From positions 40,326 to 104,325 of the forward strand of contig JAWKVD010000013.1 of the NCBI GenBank assembly GCA_041398225.1: a stretch of DNA of 64,000 nucleotides, written 5' to 3'. Below are positions 28,655 through 38,044 of the stretch, in pieces; positions within the stretch are counted from its first letter, which is position 1, and the number at the start of each line of letters is the position of its first letter. A model generated the notes under the pieces. It was not told the DNA's origin. It saw nothing but the letters and a program-made list of their open reading frames with translations, and made no database searches. Made by a program: the position numbers and the translations under genes. The DNA comes from JAWKVD01 sp041398225. Lineage in GTDB: Bacteria; Pseudomonadota; Alphaproteobacteria; Caulobacterales; Hyphomonadaceae.

Positions 28655-28716
28655 GAATGGGTCCCGGGTCTCGCGATGCTCGCCCGGGATGACAACTGTG
28701 AGTGACCGCGATGGAA
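28655..28716 (+). repeat. Dispersed palindromic repeat, copy 1
   Basis: Begins GAATGGGTCCCGGGTCTCG, continues CGCCCGGGATGACAA and ends GTGACCGCGATGGAA. Nearly identical to 28,904-28,966, differing mainly in the loop and a few bases. Resembles REP-like intergenic palindromic elements. Confidence 0.6.
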
Positions 28717-28903
28717 GAGCGTCTCGCAGAGACGCGGCCCCTGGGGTCCAGAGGCGAATGACAAGACCGCGCCGAAGGCGGCAGGTTTCTTCTGAACTGG
28801 ACCCCGGCTGGATTCCCGGACGGCTACGCCGTCCGGCGCCGGGGACGCGTGGCCAAGGCCACGCTTCCAGAGGTGGCCGATCTGGAAATTCATCAGCGTT
28901 AAA

Positions 28904-28966
28904 GAATGGGTCCCGGGTCTTCGCTGCGCTCGCCCGGGATGACAAGTGTGGCTGACCGCGATGGAA
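28904..28966 (+). repeat. Dispersed palindromic repeat, copy 2
   Basis: Second direct copy of the repeat at 28,655, with the same ends (GAATGGGTCCCGGGTCT and CTGACCGCGATGGAA) and a slightly different centre. It lies just downstream of the small membrane protein gene's stop. Confidence 0.6.
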
Positions 28967-28974
28967 AGCGCCGG

Positions 28975-29142
28975 TCAGGCGTTTCGGAAGAAGCGCAGAT
29001 AGAACGCGCCGAACACCAGCACGACGCCGACATTCGCCAGCAGGCGCAGCAGCATGCGGTCCTTGAAGAAGGCGATATCGATGCTGACGATGGTGGCGAC
29101 CATCGCCGCGACGTAAATCGCCGGAATCATCCACTTGTCCAT
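28975..29142 (-). CDS. Small membrane protein (55 aa)
   Basis: Start chosen at the ATG for MDKWMIPAIYVAAMVATIVS; upstream in-frame sequence looks non-coding. Two hydrophobic helices (about 5-20 and 31-50, LLANVGVVLVFGAFYL) separated by a charged turn make it a likely two-helix inner-membrane protein. Function unknown. Confidence 0.6.
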   Translation of the reverse strand: MDKWMIPAIYVAAMVATIVSIDIAFFKDRMLLRLLANVGVVLVFGAFYLRFFRNA

Positions 29143-29249
29143 GACAATGCCCGGGTCATCGCCCGGCCTTTCCTGCCAGCGCTTTTCGGCCCTTGCTTTC
29201 AAACTCGAACCGGCCAGCCGGACATGGCCGACCTGATCCAGGCCATGCT

Positions 29250-30809
29250 TCAAATATAGCATGGGCAGGCCGGGCTGAAACGCGCACGGGCTTCAAGTGT
29301 GCGGGATCGGGCCGGCGCTATCGCCGGCGGGAGCCGAATGCCGCGGAAGACGTATTTCGACAGTTCGCGCGCGGCGGTGCGCATGAACTGGTTGGTGGCC
29401 GCTTCGGTCGGCGTCTGGCGGCGCGAGCGCGTGGTCTTGCGCGTCTTGGCGGCCTTGGCCGCTTCCTTCTCTTCTTTCTTCTTCAACGCCTCGGCCTCTT
29501 TCTCGGCCTGACGCTCGCGGCGCTCGAGCAGTTCGTAGGCGCTCTCGCGGTCGATCACCTTGTCGTAGTTCGCGGCGACCGGGCTTTGCGCCTGAAGCGC
29601 GGCGCGCTCGGCGGCGGTCGCGGGACCAAGACGCGAGGACGGCGGACGCACCAGCGTGCGCTGGACCACGGTGGGCGCGCCCTTGACGTCGAGCGTGGAG
29701 ACCAGCGCCTCGCCGGTGCCCAGTTCGGTGATCGCGGTCTGGGTGTCGAATTCCGGATTGGGGCGGAAGCTTTCGGCCGCGGCCTTCACCGCCTTGCGTT
29801 CGGTGGGCGTGTAGGCGCGCAGGGCGTGCTGGATGCGCGCGCCGAGCTGGGCCAGCACGGTTTCAGGCAAATCGCGCGGGTTCTGGGTGACGAAGTAGAC
29901 GCCGACGCCCTTGGAGCGGATGAGGCGGCAGACCTGCTCGACCTTGTCGACCAGCGCCTTGGGCGCGTCGTCGAACAGGAGGTGGGCCTCGTCGAAGAAG
30001 AAGACCAGTTTCGGCTTGTCGGGATCGCCGACCTCGGGGAGCTGTTCGAACAGTTCGGCCAGCAGCCACAACAGGAAGGTGGCGTAGGTGCGCGGGCTGT
30101 TGATCAGCGTGGTGGCGTCGAGAATGTTGATATAGCCGCGCCCGTCGGTGGTGGTGCGCATGAGATCGGAGAGTTCGAGCGCGGGCTCGCCGAAGAAGAC
30201 GTCGCCGCCCTCGCGCTCGAGGAAGAGCAGCGAGCGCTGCACCGCGCCGATCGAGGCGGCCGCGACATTGCCGTAGGTCTTCTGGATTTCCGGGGCGATC
30301 TCGGCGACGTGGGTGAGGAGCGATTTCAGGTCCTTGAAGTCGAGCAGAAGCAGATCGTTGTCGTCGGCGTACTGGAAGGCGATGGTGAGCACGCCTTCCT
30401 GGGTGTCGTTGAGATCGAGCAGGCGGGCGAGAAGCTGGGGGCCCATCTCCGAGACGGTGGCGCGGACGGGATGGCCGGCCTTGCCGTAAAGATCCCAGAA
30501 GATGACCGGGGACGCCGCGTAGGCGAGCTCGCCCATGCCGATGGTTTGGGCGCGCGACTGCAGCTTGTCGTCGAGCTTGCCGGCCGGATCGCCCGCGACG
30601 CAGATGCCGGAGAGATCGCCCTTCACGTCGGCGCAGAACACCGGAACCCCGGCGGCCGAGAATTGCTCGGCCATGATCTGGAGCGTCACGGTCTTGCCGG
30701 TGCCGGTGGCCCCGGCGACCAGACCGTGGCGGTTGGCCTTGGACAATAGCAGGCTCTGCGGCAGGTCGTGATTGATCCCGCCGCCGCCGATGAAGATGCT
30801 GTCGGTCAT
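29250..30809 (-). CDS. HerA-like DUF853 ATPase (YjgR family)
   Basis: 519-aa FtsK/HerA-type ATPase of the DUF853 family, with unknown role in DNA or protein translocation. Walker A GATGTGKTVTLQ is at about residues 33-44 and Walker B KLVFFFDEAHLLFDD at about 262-276. GVGVYFVTQNPRDLPETVL follows as the sensor region. A Lys/Glu-rich coiled segment (EAEALKKKEEKEAAKAAKTR) precedes the C-terminus. ATG at 30,809; an upstream in-frame extension shares the frame but is not coding-like. Divergent from the AI-2E-type permease gene. Confidence 0.88.
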   Translation of the reverse strand: MTDSIFIGGGGINHDLPQSLLLSKANRHGLVAGATGTGKTVTLQIMAEQFSAAGVPVFCADVKGDLSGICVAGDPAGKLDDKLQSRAQTIGMGELAYAASPVIFWDLYGKAGHPVRATVSEMGPQLLARLLDLNDTQEGVLTIAFQYADDNDLLLLDFKDLKSLLTHVAEIAPEIQKTYGNVAAASIGAVQRSLLFLEREGGDVFFGEPALELSDLMRTTTDGRGYINILDATTLINSPRTYATFLLWLLAELFEQLPEVGDPDKPKLVFFFDEAHLLFDDAPKALVDKVEQVCRLIRSKGVGVYFVTQNPRDLPETVLAQLGARIQHALRAYTPTERKAVKAAAESFRPNPEFDTQTAITELGTGEALVSTLDVKGAPTVVQRTLVRPPSSRLGPATAAERAALQAQSPVAANYDKVIDRESAYELLERRERQAEKEAEALKKKEEKEAAKAAKTRKTTRSRRQTPTEAATNQFMRTAARELSKYVFRGIRLPPAIAPARSRTLEARARFSPACPCYI

Positions 30810-31035
30810 TCGCCCAGTGCCTCGCGCCCTGTCCCTCGCTAGAGCCGCGAAAGCTAAGGGGCCGGAGGGTCGCGGGCAAGCGCGACGGCTGCGACGGCCG
30901 GGGGCGGCCGGGGGCGGCTGGCGCATTACCATCCGGACAGCGAAGGCGGGCGAGCGGCGCGCCGGCTGCAGTTTTGGCGGTTTGGCGCGCCGAAGCGGCT
31001 TTTCTTGCCGGCGGCGGAGCCGTAAGTCTTTGCGG

Positions 31036-32337
31036 ATGAGCGAGACCCGTACAGGACAGGCCGCGCCGGGGGGCGATGCGTCGAGCGCGGATTTGGAGGC
31101 GCGGACGGGCGAATCACGCGCCGCTCGAGCAGATTCCCGCGCCGAGACCCGGGCCGAGGTGCAGGCGGCCGTGCGGCACGCCGAATCGGGCGTGATCTCG
31201 CGCACCGCGATCCAGCTCAACAATCTTGGCGGCGGGGTGTGGATCATCGCGGCGGTGGCGATCGGCTTCGTGCTGCAGCAGGGCCGCGAGATTCTGGCGC
31301 CGTTCGCCCTCGCCTGCTTCGTGTGGCTGGTGATGGAGGGGTTCGCGCGGGCGATCCGCAAGCCGCTGCCGTCGCTGCCGCCGCTGCTGGCCCACGCCTT
31401 CGCGATTCTGGTGGTGGCCGGCGCGGTGATCGGCTTCATCGGGGTGATGCGGACCGCGATCGGCCAGTTCGCCGACAAGTCGGCGCTGTACGAGCACCGG
31501 ATCGATACGCTTATCGCCCAGGTCTATAACCAGTTCGGGCTGTCGGACGCGCCGACGCTGTCGAGCCTGGTGTTTTCCGACGCGGCGACGCGGTTCGTGG
31601 AGCCGCTGCTGACCTCGATCCAGGGCGTGGCCTCGAACCTGGTGCTGATCCTGATCTATGTCGGCTTTCTCTACGTTTCGTCCTCGACGTTCACGAAGAA
31701 GCTCGACGCGGTGTTCCTGCACGACGACAATCGCGAGCGCGCGCGCCGGATGGGCGACGACATCCGCAGCACGATGGAGCAGTATCTGTGGGTGCAGACG
31801 GCGCTGAGCCTGATCACCACCGGCTTCACCTACGCCACCATGCTGGCGCTGGGGCTGGACAACGCCCTGTTCTGGGCCGCGATGATCTTCATCCTCAACT
31901 ATATCCCCACGGTGGGCTCGATTCTCGCCGCCGTGCTGCCGGCGCTGTTCGCAATCGCACAACCGGAAACGAGCTGGCCGGCCTACATGCCCGACGACCC
32001 GATGTGGTGCGCCGTGGTGGTGTTTCTGGGGGTGAGCCTGTGGCAGTTCTCGATCGGCAATTTCGTCGGTCCGCGGATGATGGGCGAAAGCATGAACCTC
32101 GATCCGCTCGCGGTTCTGCTTTCTCTTGCCGTGTGGGGCGCGATCTGGGGGGTGCCGGGCATGTTCCTTTCGGCGCCGCTGACGGTGCTGTTGATGATCA
32201 TCCTGGCGCAGGTGCCCGGCGCGCGCTGGATTTCGGTGGTGCTGTCGGCCGACGGGACGCCGCCCGGCGCCAACCGCGAGGCGATGGCGGAAGCGGATGC
32301 AGCAAATTCCGGCGAGACCGACGCAGCGGCCGCCTAG
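31036..32337 (+). CDS. AI-2E family (PerM/TqsA-like) membrane permease
   Basis: 433-aa inner-membrane protein. After a ~50-residue charged N-terminus, hydrophobic helices begin at about 63 (GGGVWIIAAVAIGFVLQQGR). The family hallmarks ILNYIPTVGSILAAVLPALF (about 293-312) and FVGPRMMGESMNLDPLAVLL (about 348-367) are present. Family members export small molecules, such as autoinducer-2, or exchange ions. The substrate here is unknown. ATG at 31,036 chosen because upstream in-frame codons are unlike coding sequence. Confidence 0.87.
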   Translation: MSETRTGQAAPGGDASSADLEARTGESRAARADSRAETRAEVQAAVRHAESGVISRTAIQLNNLGGGVWIIAAVAIGFVLQQGREILAPFALACFVWLVMEGFARAIRKPLPSLPPLLAHAFAILVVAGAVIGFIGVMRTAIGQFADKSALYEHRIDTLIAQVYNQFGLSDAPTLSSLVFSDAATRFVEPLLTSIQGVASNLVLILIYVGFLYVSSSTFTKKLDAVFLHDDNRERARRMGDDIRSTMEQYLWVQTALSLITTGFTYATMLALGLDNALFWAAMIFILNYIPTVGSILAAVLPALFAIAQPETSWPAYMPDDPMWCAVVVFLGVSLWQFSIGNFVGPRMMGESMNLDPLAVLLSLAVWGAIWGVPGMFLSAPLTVLLMIILAQVPGARWISVVLSADGTPPGANREAMAEADAANSGETDAAAA

Positions 32338-32541
32338 CGACCTACTCCCGCCCGACCGGCGCCTTAAGGCGTCGCCTTCACACGCATGTCACGATGCCCT
32401 TTTTGCATGGGACCCGGCACAGGGGACCGGCATGGGCGCGAAGCTGTCTTCACCAGCCATTCAGGCTTGCGGCGCAAGCCGGTGCGGAGCTAGCAATCGC
32501 GCAACACGACCCGCCCCGGTTCGTCGCCTCGGAGTGTTCAC

Positions 32542-35500
32542 GTGAACCGTATCCAGGAACTGGCCTTCAATCGCGACGTCTTCTTCGCCGCCGCCGAGCG
32601 GCAGGCGCCTTCGCGACCGGGTAATCCGGGGATCAACGCGCTTACGCCCTTCCTCGAACAATACCGTTCGGACGCCTTCACCGAGGACTTCCTGTCGCTG
32701 ACCACGGAGGACGCGGTTTCGCTGGCGCTGGACCTGTGGAGCTATGACCACGAAACCCCGCCCGAAACGCTGCACCGCATTCGGGTGCGCCGGGCGACCG
32801 GCTTCGAGGGCAAGCCGCTGCGGCTGGAAGTGGCCGAGATCGTCGGGCCGGACATGGCCTTCCTGGTCGACAGCGCGATCGCGGCCTGCCACGACGCGCG
32901 GCTTGAAATCCGCGCCGTGCTGCACCCGGTGATCAAGGGCGAACGCGGCGACCGCTCGCTGATCCAGATTCACCTGCCGGTGATGGACGAGATCCAGCGG
33001 CAGGCGCTGCAGGACAGCCTTGAAGAGACCTTCCAGGATGTCGGCGTCGTCAACGCCGACCACGTGGCGATGCGCGAACGCATGGAAGGCGCGATGCGCA
33101 GCGTCGCCAGCCTGCCCCAGACGCGCGAACGCTCGGCCGACGAGATCCGCGAGGCGGAGGCGTTCCTGTCGTGGCTGGCGCATGACCGCTTCGTGTTCCT
33201 GGGCGCGCGCGATTATTACTATGCGCGCGGCACGCGCGGGGAGTTCGCCGCCGAGGAGCCGGAGATCGACGAGGCGTCCGGCCTCGGCATTCTGCGCGAC
33301 CCGGCGCGCCGGGTTCTGTCGCGCAGCGCCGAGCCTTCGGTGATCACGCCGGCGATCCGCGACTTCCTGTCGGAGCCGTCGCTGGTGGTGGTGGCCAAGG
33401 CCAGCTTCCGCTCGCGCGTGCACCGGCGCGCCTATTCGGACTATATCGGCGTGAAGCGCTACGGACCGGACGGCCAGCTTCTGGGCGAGACGCGCTTCGT
33501 GGGCCTGTTCACCTCGGACGCCTACACGATGGCGGCCGACACGGTGCCGCTGATCCGCCACAAGATCGCGCGCGTGCGCGCCCGCCTGGTCAGCGCGTCG
33601 CGGTTTTCGGGCAAGCGTCTCGATGCGATGCTGCTGTCCTACCCGCGCGACGAGCTGTTCCAGATTTCGGAAGAAGACCTGTCGCGCATCGCGATGGGCG
33701 TGATGCACCTGCAGATCCGCCCGCGCACGCGGCTGTTCATCCGCCGCGACCGGTTCGACCGTTATGTCTCCGCCCTGCTCTACACGCCGCGCGACAGCTT
33801 CAACTCGGATCTGAGGGAGAAGGCGCACCATATTCTCGCCGACGCCTATGCCGGACGGATGACGGCCTTCCACCCCTTCTTCGGCGAAGGCCCGCTGGCG
33901 CGGGTGCAGTTCATCATCGGCCTCAACCCCGGACACCCGGAGCCGGACGAGGACGCGCTGGACCTGCAGATGCGCCAGCTGTTCGAAAGCTGGGAGGACA
34001 CGCTGGCGCGGCTGGCGCGTTCGACCATGACGCACACCTCGGCGGTCGCGCACGCCGCGTTCACCGCCGCCTACAAGGAGGCGTTCTCGCCCGAGGAGGG
34101 CCTGACCGACCTTTCGACCATTATCGAGATGGGCGAGGACCGCCATCTCAGGGTGCGCGTGAGCGGCAATGACGACGCCGCCGACATCGCGCGGGCCAAG
34201 ATCTATCACCGCGGATCGGCGCTGGAGCTGGCCGAGATCGTTCCGGTGATGGAGCGCATGGGGCTGCGCGTGCGGGCCGAGGGCGCCTATCCGATCCGCA
34301 AGGACGGACCGCGCGGCGAGCCGGTGTGGGTGCACGAGATCACCATGGACGTGCCGGAAGGCCGGCCGCCGCTGGGGATCAATTTCGAACGCGCGTTCGA
34401 GGCGGTGTGGGCCCGCGAAACCGAAAACGACGGCTTCAACGCCATCGTCGTGGCGCTGGACGTCGACTGGCGCATGGCGGCGCTGCTGCGCACGCTGTGC
34501 CGCTATCGCAGCCAGAGCGGGCTGGACCCGTCCGAGGCGGTTCAGGTCGCGGCGATGTGCGATTATCCGGAGATCACCGCGAGCATTCTGAAAATGTTCG
34601 CGATCCATTTCGACGCCGGCATGCCCGGCGACATCGCCTCGCGCAAGCTGGCCAGCGCGCCGCTGGAGCAGCGCATCGTTCACCTGCTGGAGCGGGTGAG
34701 CGCGCTGGACGCCGACCGGGTTCTGCGCCGCCTGCTGACACTGGTGAAATCGATCCAGCGCACCAATTTCTACCTGGTCGACGAGGCCGGCCGCCCGGAC
34801 CCCTATATCTCAATCAAGGTGGCGAGCCAGGAAGCGCTGCCGCTGCCCGAGCCCAAACCCTATCGCGAGATTTTCGTGTGGTCGCCCGAGGTGGAGGGCG
34901 TGCACCTGCGCTTCGGACCGGTGGCGCGCGGGGGGCTGCGCTGGTCGGACCGGCGCGACGATTTCCGCACCGAGGTGCTGGGCCTGGTGAAGGCGCAGCA
35001 GGTGAAGAACGCGGTGATCGTTCCGGTGGGATCGAAGGGCGGCTTCTTTCCCAAGATGCTTCCGGCCGGCGGAACGCGCGAGGAGATTCAGGCGGCGGGG
35101 ATCTCCGCCTACAAGACCTTCATTCGCGCGCTGCTGCAGCTGACCGACAACCTGGTCGACGGCAAGCCCGTACACGCGCCGCGGCTGGTGACGTGGGACG
35201 GCGACGACCCCTATCTGGTGGTCGCGGCCGACAAGGGCACGTCGACCTTTTCGGACATCGCCAACGGGATTTCGCAGGAGGCGGATTTCTGGCTTGGCGA
35301 CGCGTTCGCGTCCGGCGGGTCGGCGGGCTACGACCACAAGAAGATGGGCATCACCGCGCGCGGCGCGTGGGAGGCGGTGAAGCGCCATTTCCGCGAGCTG
35401 GGGCATGACACCCAGAGCGAGCCGTTCGACGTGATCGGCGTCGGCGACATGTCGGGCGACGTGTTCGGCAACGGCATGCTGCTGTCGAAGACGATCCGGC

Positions 35501-37383
35501 TGGTGGCGGCGTTCGATCACCGCCACATCTTCCTGGACCCCAATCCCGAAAACCTCGAGGCATGCTGGAACGAGCGCAAGCGCATGTTCGAGCTGCCGCG
35601 TTCGTCGTGGGCGGATTACGACGCCTCGATGATCTCGAAGGGCGGCGGCGTGTTCGAGCGTTCGGCCAAGACCGTGGCGCTGAGCGACGAGGTGCGCGCG
35701 CTGACCGGGCTGGCCGCGCAGGAGGCGACGCCGGCCGAACTGATCAGCGCCCTGCTCTCGGCGGAGACCGATCTTCTGTGGTTCGGCGGCATCGGCACCT
35801 ATGTGAAGGCCTCGCACGAGAGCAATGGCGATGTCGGCGACAAGGCCAACGACACGCTGCGCGTGGACGCGCGCGACCTGAAGGCGCGGGTGATCGGCGA
35901 AGGCGCCAACCTGGCGGTGACGCAGGCCGGCCGGATCGAGTTCGCGCGCAAGGGCGGACGGGTCAACACCGACGCGATCGACAACTCGGCCGGCGTCGAC
36001 AGTTCGGACCATGAGGTCAACATCAAGATCCTGCTGTCGGAGGCGATCGCCACGGGCGACCTCGCCGCCTCCGAGCGCAACGATCTGCTGGCCAGCATGA
36101 CCGACGAGGTGGCGCATCTGGTGCTGCAGCACAATTACGACCAGACCGGCGCGCTTTCGATGATGGAGTTCAGCGCGGTTCCCGACCTCGACAGCCATGA
36201 GCGCTTCATCGAGACGCTGGAGGCGCGCGGCAAGCTCAACCGGCATGTCGAGGGGCTGCCCCCGACCGAGGCGTTCCGTCAGCTGCGCGAACGCGCGCTG
36301 GGCCTGACGCGGCCGGAGCTTTCGGTGCTGATGGCCTACGCCAAGATCGACCTGTTCGCGGAGCTGGTGGATTCGCGCGCGCCGGACGACGCGGCGCTGG
36401 AATCGCTGCTGGTGACCTATTTCCCGGACGAGCTGAGGCGCTTCCACCGCGCCCGCAACCGCCACCGCCTGCGGCGCGAGATCATCGCGACGCGGCTGTC
36501 GAACCGGATCGTCAACATGACCGGGCCGACCTTCGCGGCGCAGAAGCGCGACGAGGGGCTCGATCCCGGCCTGATGGCGCTGGCGTTCGAGGCCGCCTAC
36601 GCGATTTTCGGCTTCGAGGGCGTGTTCGCGGAGATCGCGGCGCTGGACGGCAAGGCGCCGGCCGCGGCGCAGACGCTGATGCAGGCCGAGACCTGCGCCA
36701 ATCTCAGGATCATCACCGGCGCCTTCCTGTCGGACGCGCGCCTGTCGGAGCCCGACGCGCTGGGCGATTTCATCGCGCGCTATCGCGACAAGGTGGGCGA
36801 GGTGCGGAAATTCCTGCCGGACGTGATCTCGCCGATCGTTTCGAACCGCGTTGAGGCGCGCGCCGAACGCTACCGGATGGCGGGCGCGCCTTCGGAGACG
36901 GCGCTGAACGTCGCCATCATGCGGGCGCTGGCCTCGGCGCGCGAGACGGTCGACATCGCCGAACGCACGGGCTGGCCGCTCTACGCCGCCGCGCACATCC
37001 AGCACCAGGTGGGCGTGCAGCTCGGCGTCGACCGGATGCGCTCGGCGACGCGCGATCTCGAACCGCACGATCACTGGGACCGGCTCGCCCTGCAGCGGGT
37101 GGCCGACGATCTGCCGCGCCAGCAGATCGAACTCGCGGTGGCGGCGGTGGAGGCGGCCAAGCGCGACGGCGTGCCGCCGAACATGGTGGACCGGGACGTG
37201 GCTCGCCGGGTGGTGGAATCGTGGCTCGCGCCGCGCCGCGAAATCGCCGAGCGGTTGATTCAACCGGCCGGAAATTTCGAACATTCCGGACTGTGGTCGC
37301 TCGCCAAGCTCGTTCTGCTTGGAGACGCGTTGCGGGATTTCGTCTATGCTTCGCGCTCGAGCACGCCGGGCGGGGCGACATAG
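32542..37383 (+). CDS. NAD-dependent glutamate dehydrogenase, large (180-kDa) type
   Basis: 1,613-aa catabolic enzyme converting glutamate to 2-oxoglutarate and ammonia; the equivalent in Caulobacter (GdhZ) also affects cell division. GTG start at 32,542. The N-terminal ~700 residues are regulatory ACT-like domains. The catalytic region carries GGLRWSDRRDDFRTEVLGLV (about 795-815), the substrate Lys in QQVKNAVIVPVGSKGGF, and GVGDMSGDVFGNGMLL (about 970). A long C-terminal helical part follows. The size is typical for the family. A GNAT gene follows after 15 bases. Confidence 0.95.
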   Translation: MNRIQELAFNRDVFFAAAERQAPSRPGNPGINALTPFLEQYRSDAFTEDFLSLTTEDAVSLALDLWSYDHETPPETLHRIRVRRATGFEGKPLRLEVAEIVGPDMAFLVDSAIAACHDARLEIRAVLHPVIKGERGDRSLIQIHLPVMDEIQRQALQDSLEETFQDVGVVNADHVAMRERMEGAMRSVASLPQTRERSADEIREAEAFLSWLAHDRFVFLGARDYYYARGTRGEFAAEEPEIDEASGLGILRDPARRVLSRSAEPSVITPAIRDFLSEPSLVVVAKASFRSRVHRRAYSDYIGVKRYGPDGQLLGETRFVGLFTSDAYTMAADTVPLIRHKIARVRARLVSASRFSGKRLDAMLLSYPRDELFQISEEDLSRIAMGVMHLQIRPRTRLFIRRDRFDRYVSALLYTPRDSFNSDLREKAHHILADAYAGRMTAFHPFFGEGPLARVQFIIGLNPGHPEPDEDALDLQMRQLFESWEDTLARLARSTMTHTSAVAHAAFTAAYKEAFSPEEGLTDLSTIIEMGEDRHLRVRVSGNDDAADIARAKIYHRGSALELAEIVPVMERMGLRVRAEGAYPIRKDGPRGEPVWVHEITMDVPEGRPPLGINFERAFEAVWARETENDGFNAIVVALDVDWRMAALLRTLCRYRSQSGLDPSEAVQVAAMCDYPEITASILKMFAIHFDAGMPGDIASRKLASAPLEQRIVHLLERVSALDADRVLRRLLTLVKSIQRTNFYLVDEAGRPDPYISIKVASQEALPLPEPKPYREIFVWSPEVEGVHLRFGPVARGGLRWSDRRDDFRTEVLGLVKAQQVKNAVIVPVGSKGGFFPKMLPAGGTREEIQAAGISAYKTFIRALLQLTDNLVDGKPVHAPRLVTWDGDDPYLVVAADKGTSTFSDIANGISQEADFWLGDAFASGGSAGYDHKKMGITARGAWEAVKRHFRELGHDTQSEPFDVIGVGDMSGDVFGNGMLLSKTIRLVAAFDHRHIFLDPNPENLEACWNERKRMFELPRSSWADYDASMISKGGGVFERSAKTVALSDEVRALTGLAAQEATPAELISALLSAETDLLWFGGIGTYVKASHESNGDVGDKANDTLRVDARDLKARVIGEGANLAVTQAGRIEFARKGGRVNTDAIDNSAGVDSSDHEVNIKILLSEAIATGDLAASERNDLLASMTDEVAHLVLQHNYDQTGALSMMEFSAVPDLDSHERFIETLEARGKLNRHVEGLPPTEAFRQLRERALGLTRPELSVLMAYAKIDLFAELVDSRAPDDAALESLLVTYFPDELRRFHRARNRHRLRREIIATRLSNRIVNMTGPTFAAQKRDEGLDPGLMALAFEAAYAIFGFEGVFAEIAALDGKAPAAAQTLMQAETCANLRIITGAFLSDARLSEPDALGDFIARYRDKVGEVRKFLPDVISPIVSNRVEARAERYRMAGAPSETALNVAIMRALASARETVDIAERTGWPLYAAAHIQHQVGVQLGVDRMRSATRDLEPHDHWDRLALQRVADDLPRQQIELAVAAVEAAKRDGVPPNMVDRDVARRVVESWLAPRREIAERLIQPAGNFEHSGLWSLAKLVLLGDALRDFVYASRSSTPGGAT

Positions 37384-37398
37384 GGGCTGCCGACAACA

Positions 37399-37923
37399 GT
37401 GGATCGCGATCTCACCTTCCGCAATGCGCGCCCCGAGGACGCCGCAGACCTCGCGGTTATCGGTCGCGACACCTTTGTGGAGACGTTCGGCCATCTGTAC
37501 GAACCGGCGGACCTGAAGGCGTATCTGGACGCGACCTTCACGCTCGAGAACATGAAGACGGATCTGGCGGACGAAGCGGTCGGCCTGCGCGTCGCCCTCG
37601 CCGGCCGACGCATCGTCGGATACGTCAAGGTCGGGCCGGTGAAGCTGCCGATCGACACGGGACCGGAACCGGCGCTGGAGCTGCACCGCATCTATGTCTA
37701 CGAGGCGCGGCAGGGCGTGGGCGTGGGGCGCATTCTGCTGTCATGGGCGATCGACTGCGCGCGCCAGCGCGGGGCGGCCAATCTCTATCTGGGCGTCTAT
37801 GAGCACAATGACCGGGCCATCGCCGTCTATGAAAGCCGGGGATTCGAGAAGGTCGGCGCGTACAAATTTCCGGTCGGGAACACGCGCGACAACGAAATCA
37901 TCATGAAGCTGGCGCTTCACTGA
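37399..37923 (+). CDS. GNAT-family N-acetyltransferase
   Basis: 174-aa acetyltransferase fold. Motif D/A region LELHRIYVYEARQGVGVGRI (about 94-113) contains the acetyl-CoA-binding Q/RxxGxG/A pattern (RQGVGVGR). LGVYEHNDRAIAVYESRGFE (about 134-153) is motif B. GTG start at 37,399 only 15 bases after the glutamate dehydrogenase stop, so probably cotranscribed. Acceptor unknown. Confidence 0.85.
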   Translation: MDRDLTFRNARPEDAADLAVIGRDTFVETFGHLYEPADLKAYLDATFTLENMKTDLADEAVGLRVALAGRRIVGYVKVGPVKLPIDTGPEPALELHRIYVYEARQGVGVGRILLSWAIDCARQRGAANLYLGVYEHNDRAIAVYESRGFEKVGAYKFPVGNTRDNEIIMKLALH

Positions 37924-38044
37924 CGCACTTGCGGAGTTCGGCGGGCTTTGCGCGCGCCGTGCGTTCGGTTCAATATCGGGCCGGAATCGGGCACGGAGCC
38001 GCGATGCACGCCGCATCGGAACCGGCCGGGAGAACGGGACAGGC

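Larger units (their letters stand above)
27927..28974. other. 1-kb non-coding region with repeats and hairpins
   Basis: No frame here looks coding. The region contains a nested inverted repeat (28,124-28,194), three copies of a dispersed palindromic repeat, and further perfect hairpins such as CCGGACGGC/GCCGTCCGG near 28,818-28,838 and CGTGGCC/GGCCACG near 28,849-28,864. The 5' part should hold the promoter of the leftward MFS gene. Confidence 0.6.

Noticed and set aside
28124..28966. CRISPR array
   Set aside because: The repeats are palindromic, few, irregularly spaced and include an inverted copy; there are no spacers of uniform length and no cas genes.
29193..30749. 518-codon plus-strand frame opposite the HerA-like ATPase
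   Set aside because: Antisense to a gene with clear Walker A and B motifs.
32461..37686. Long minus-strand frames (740 and 958 codons) antisense to glutamate dehydrogenase
   Set aside because: They mirror the codon structure of the real gene on the other strand and contain no recognisable motif.
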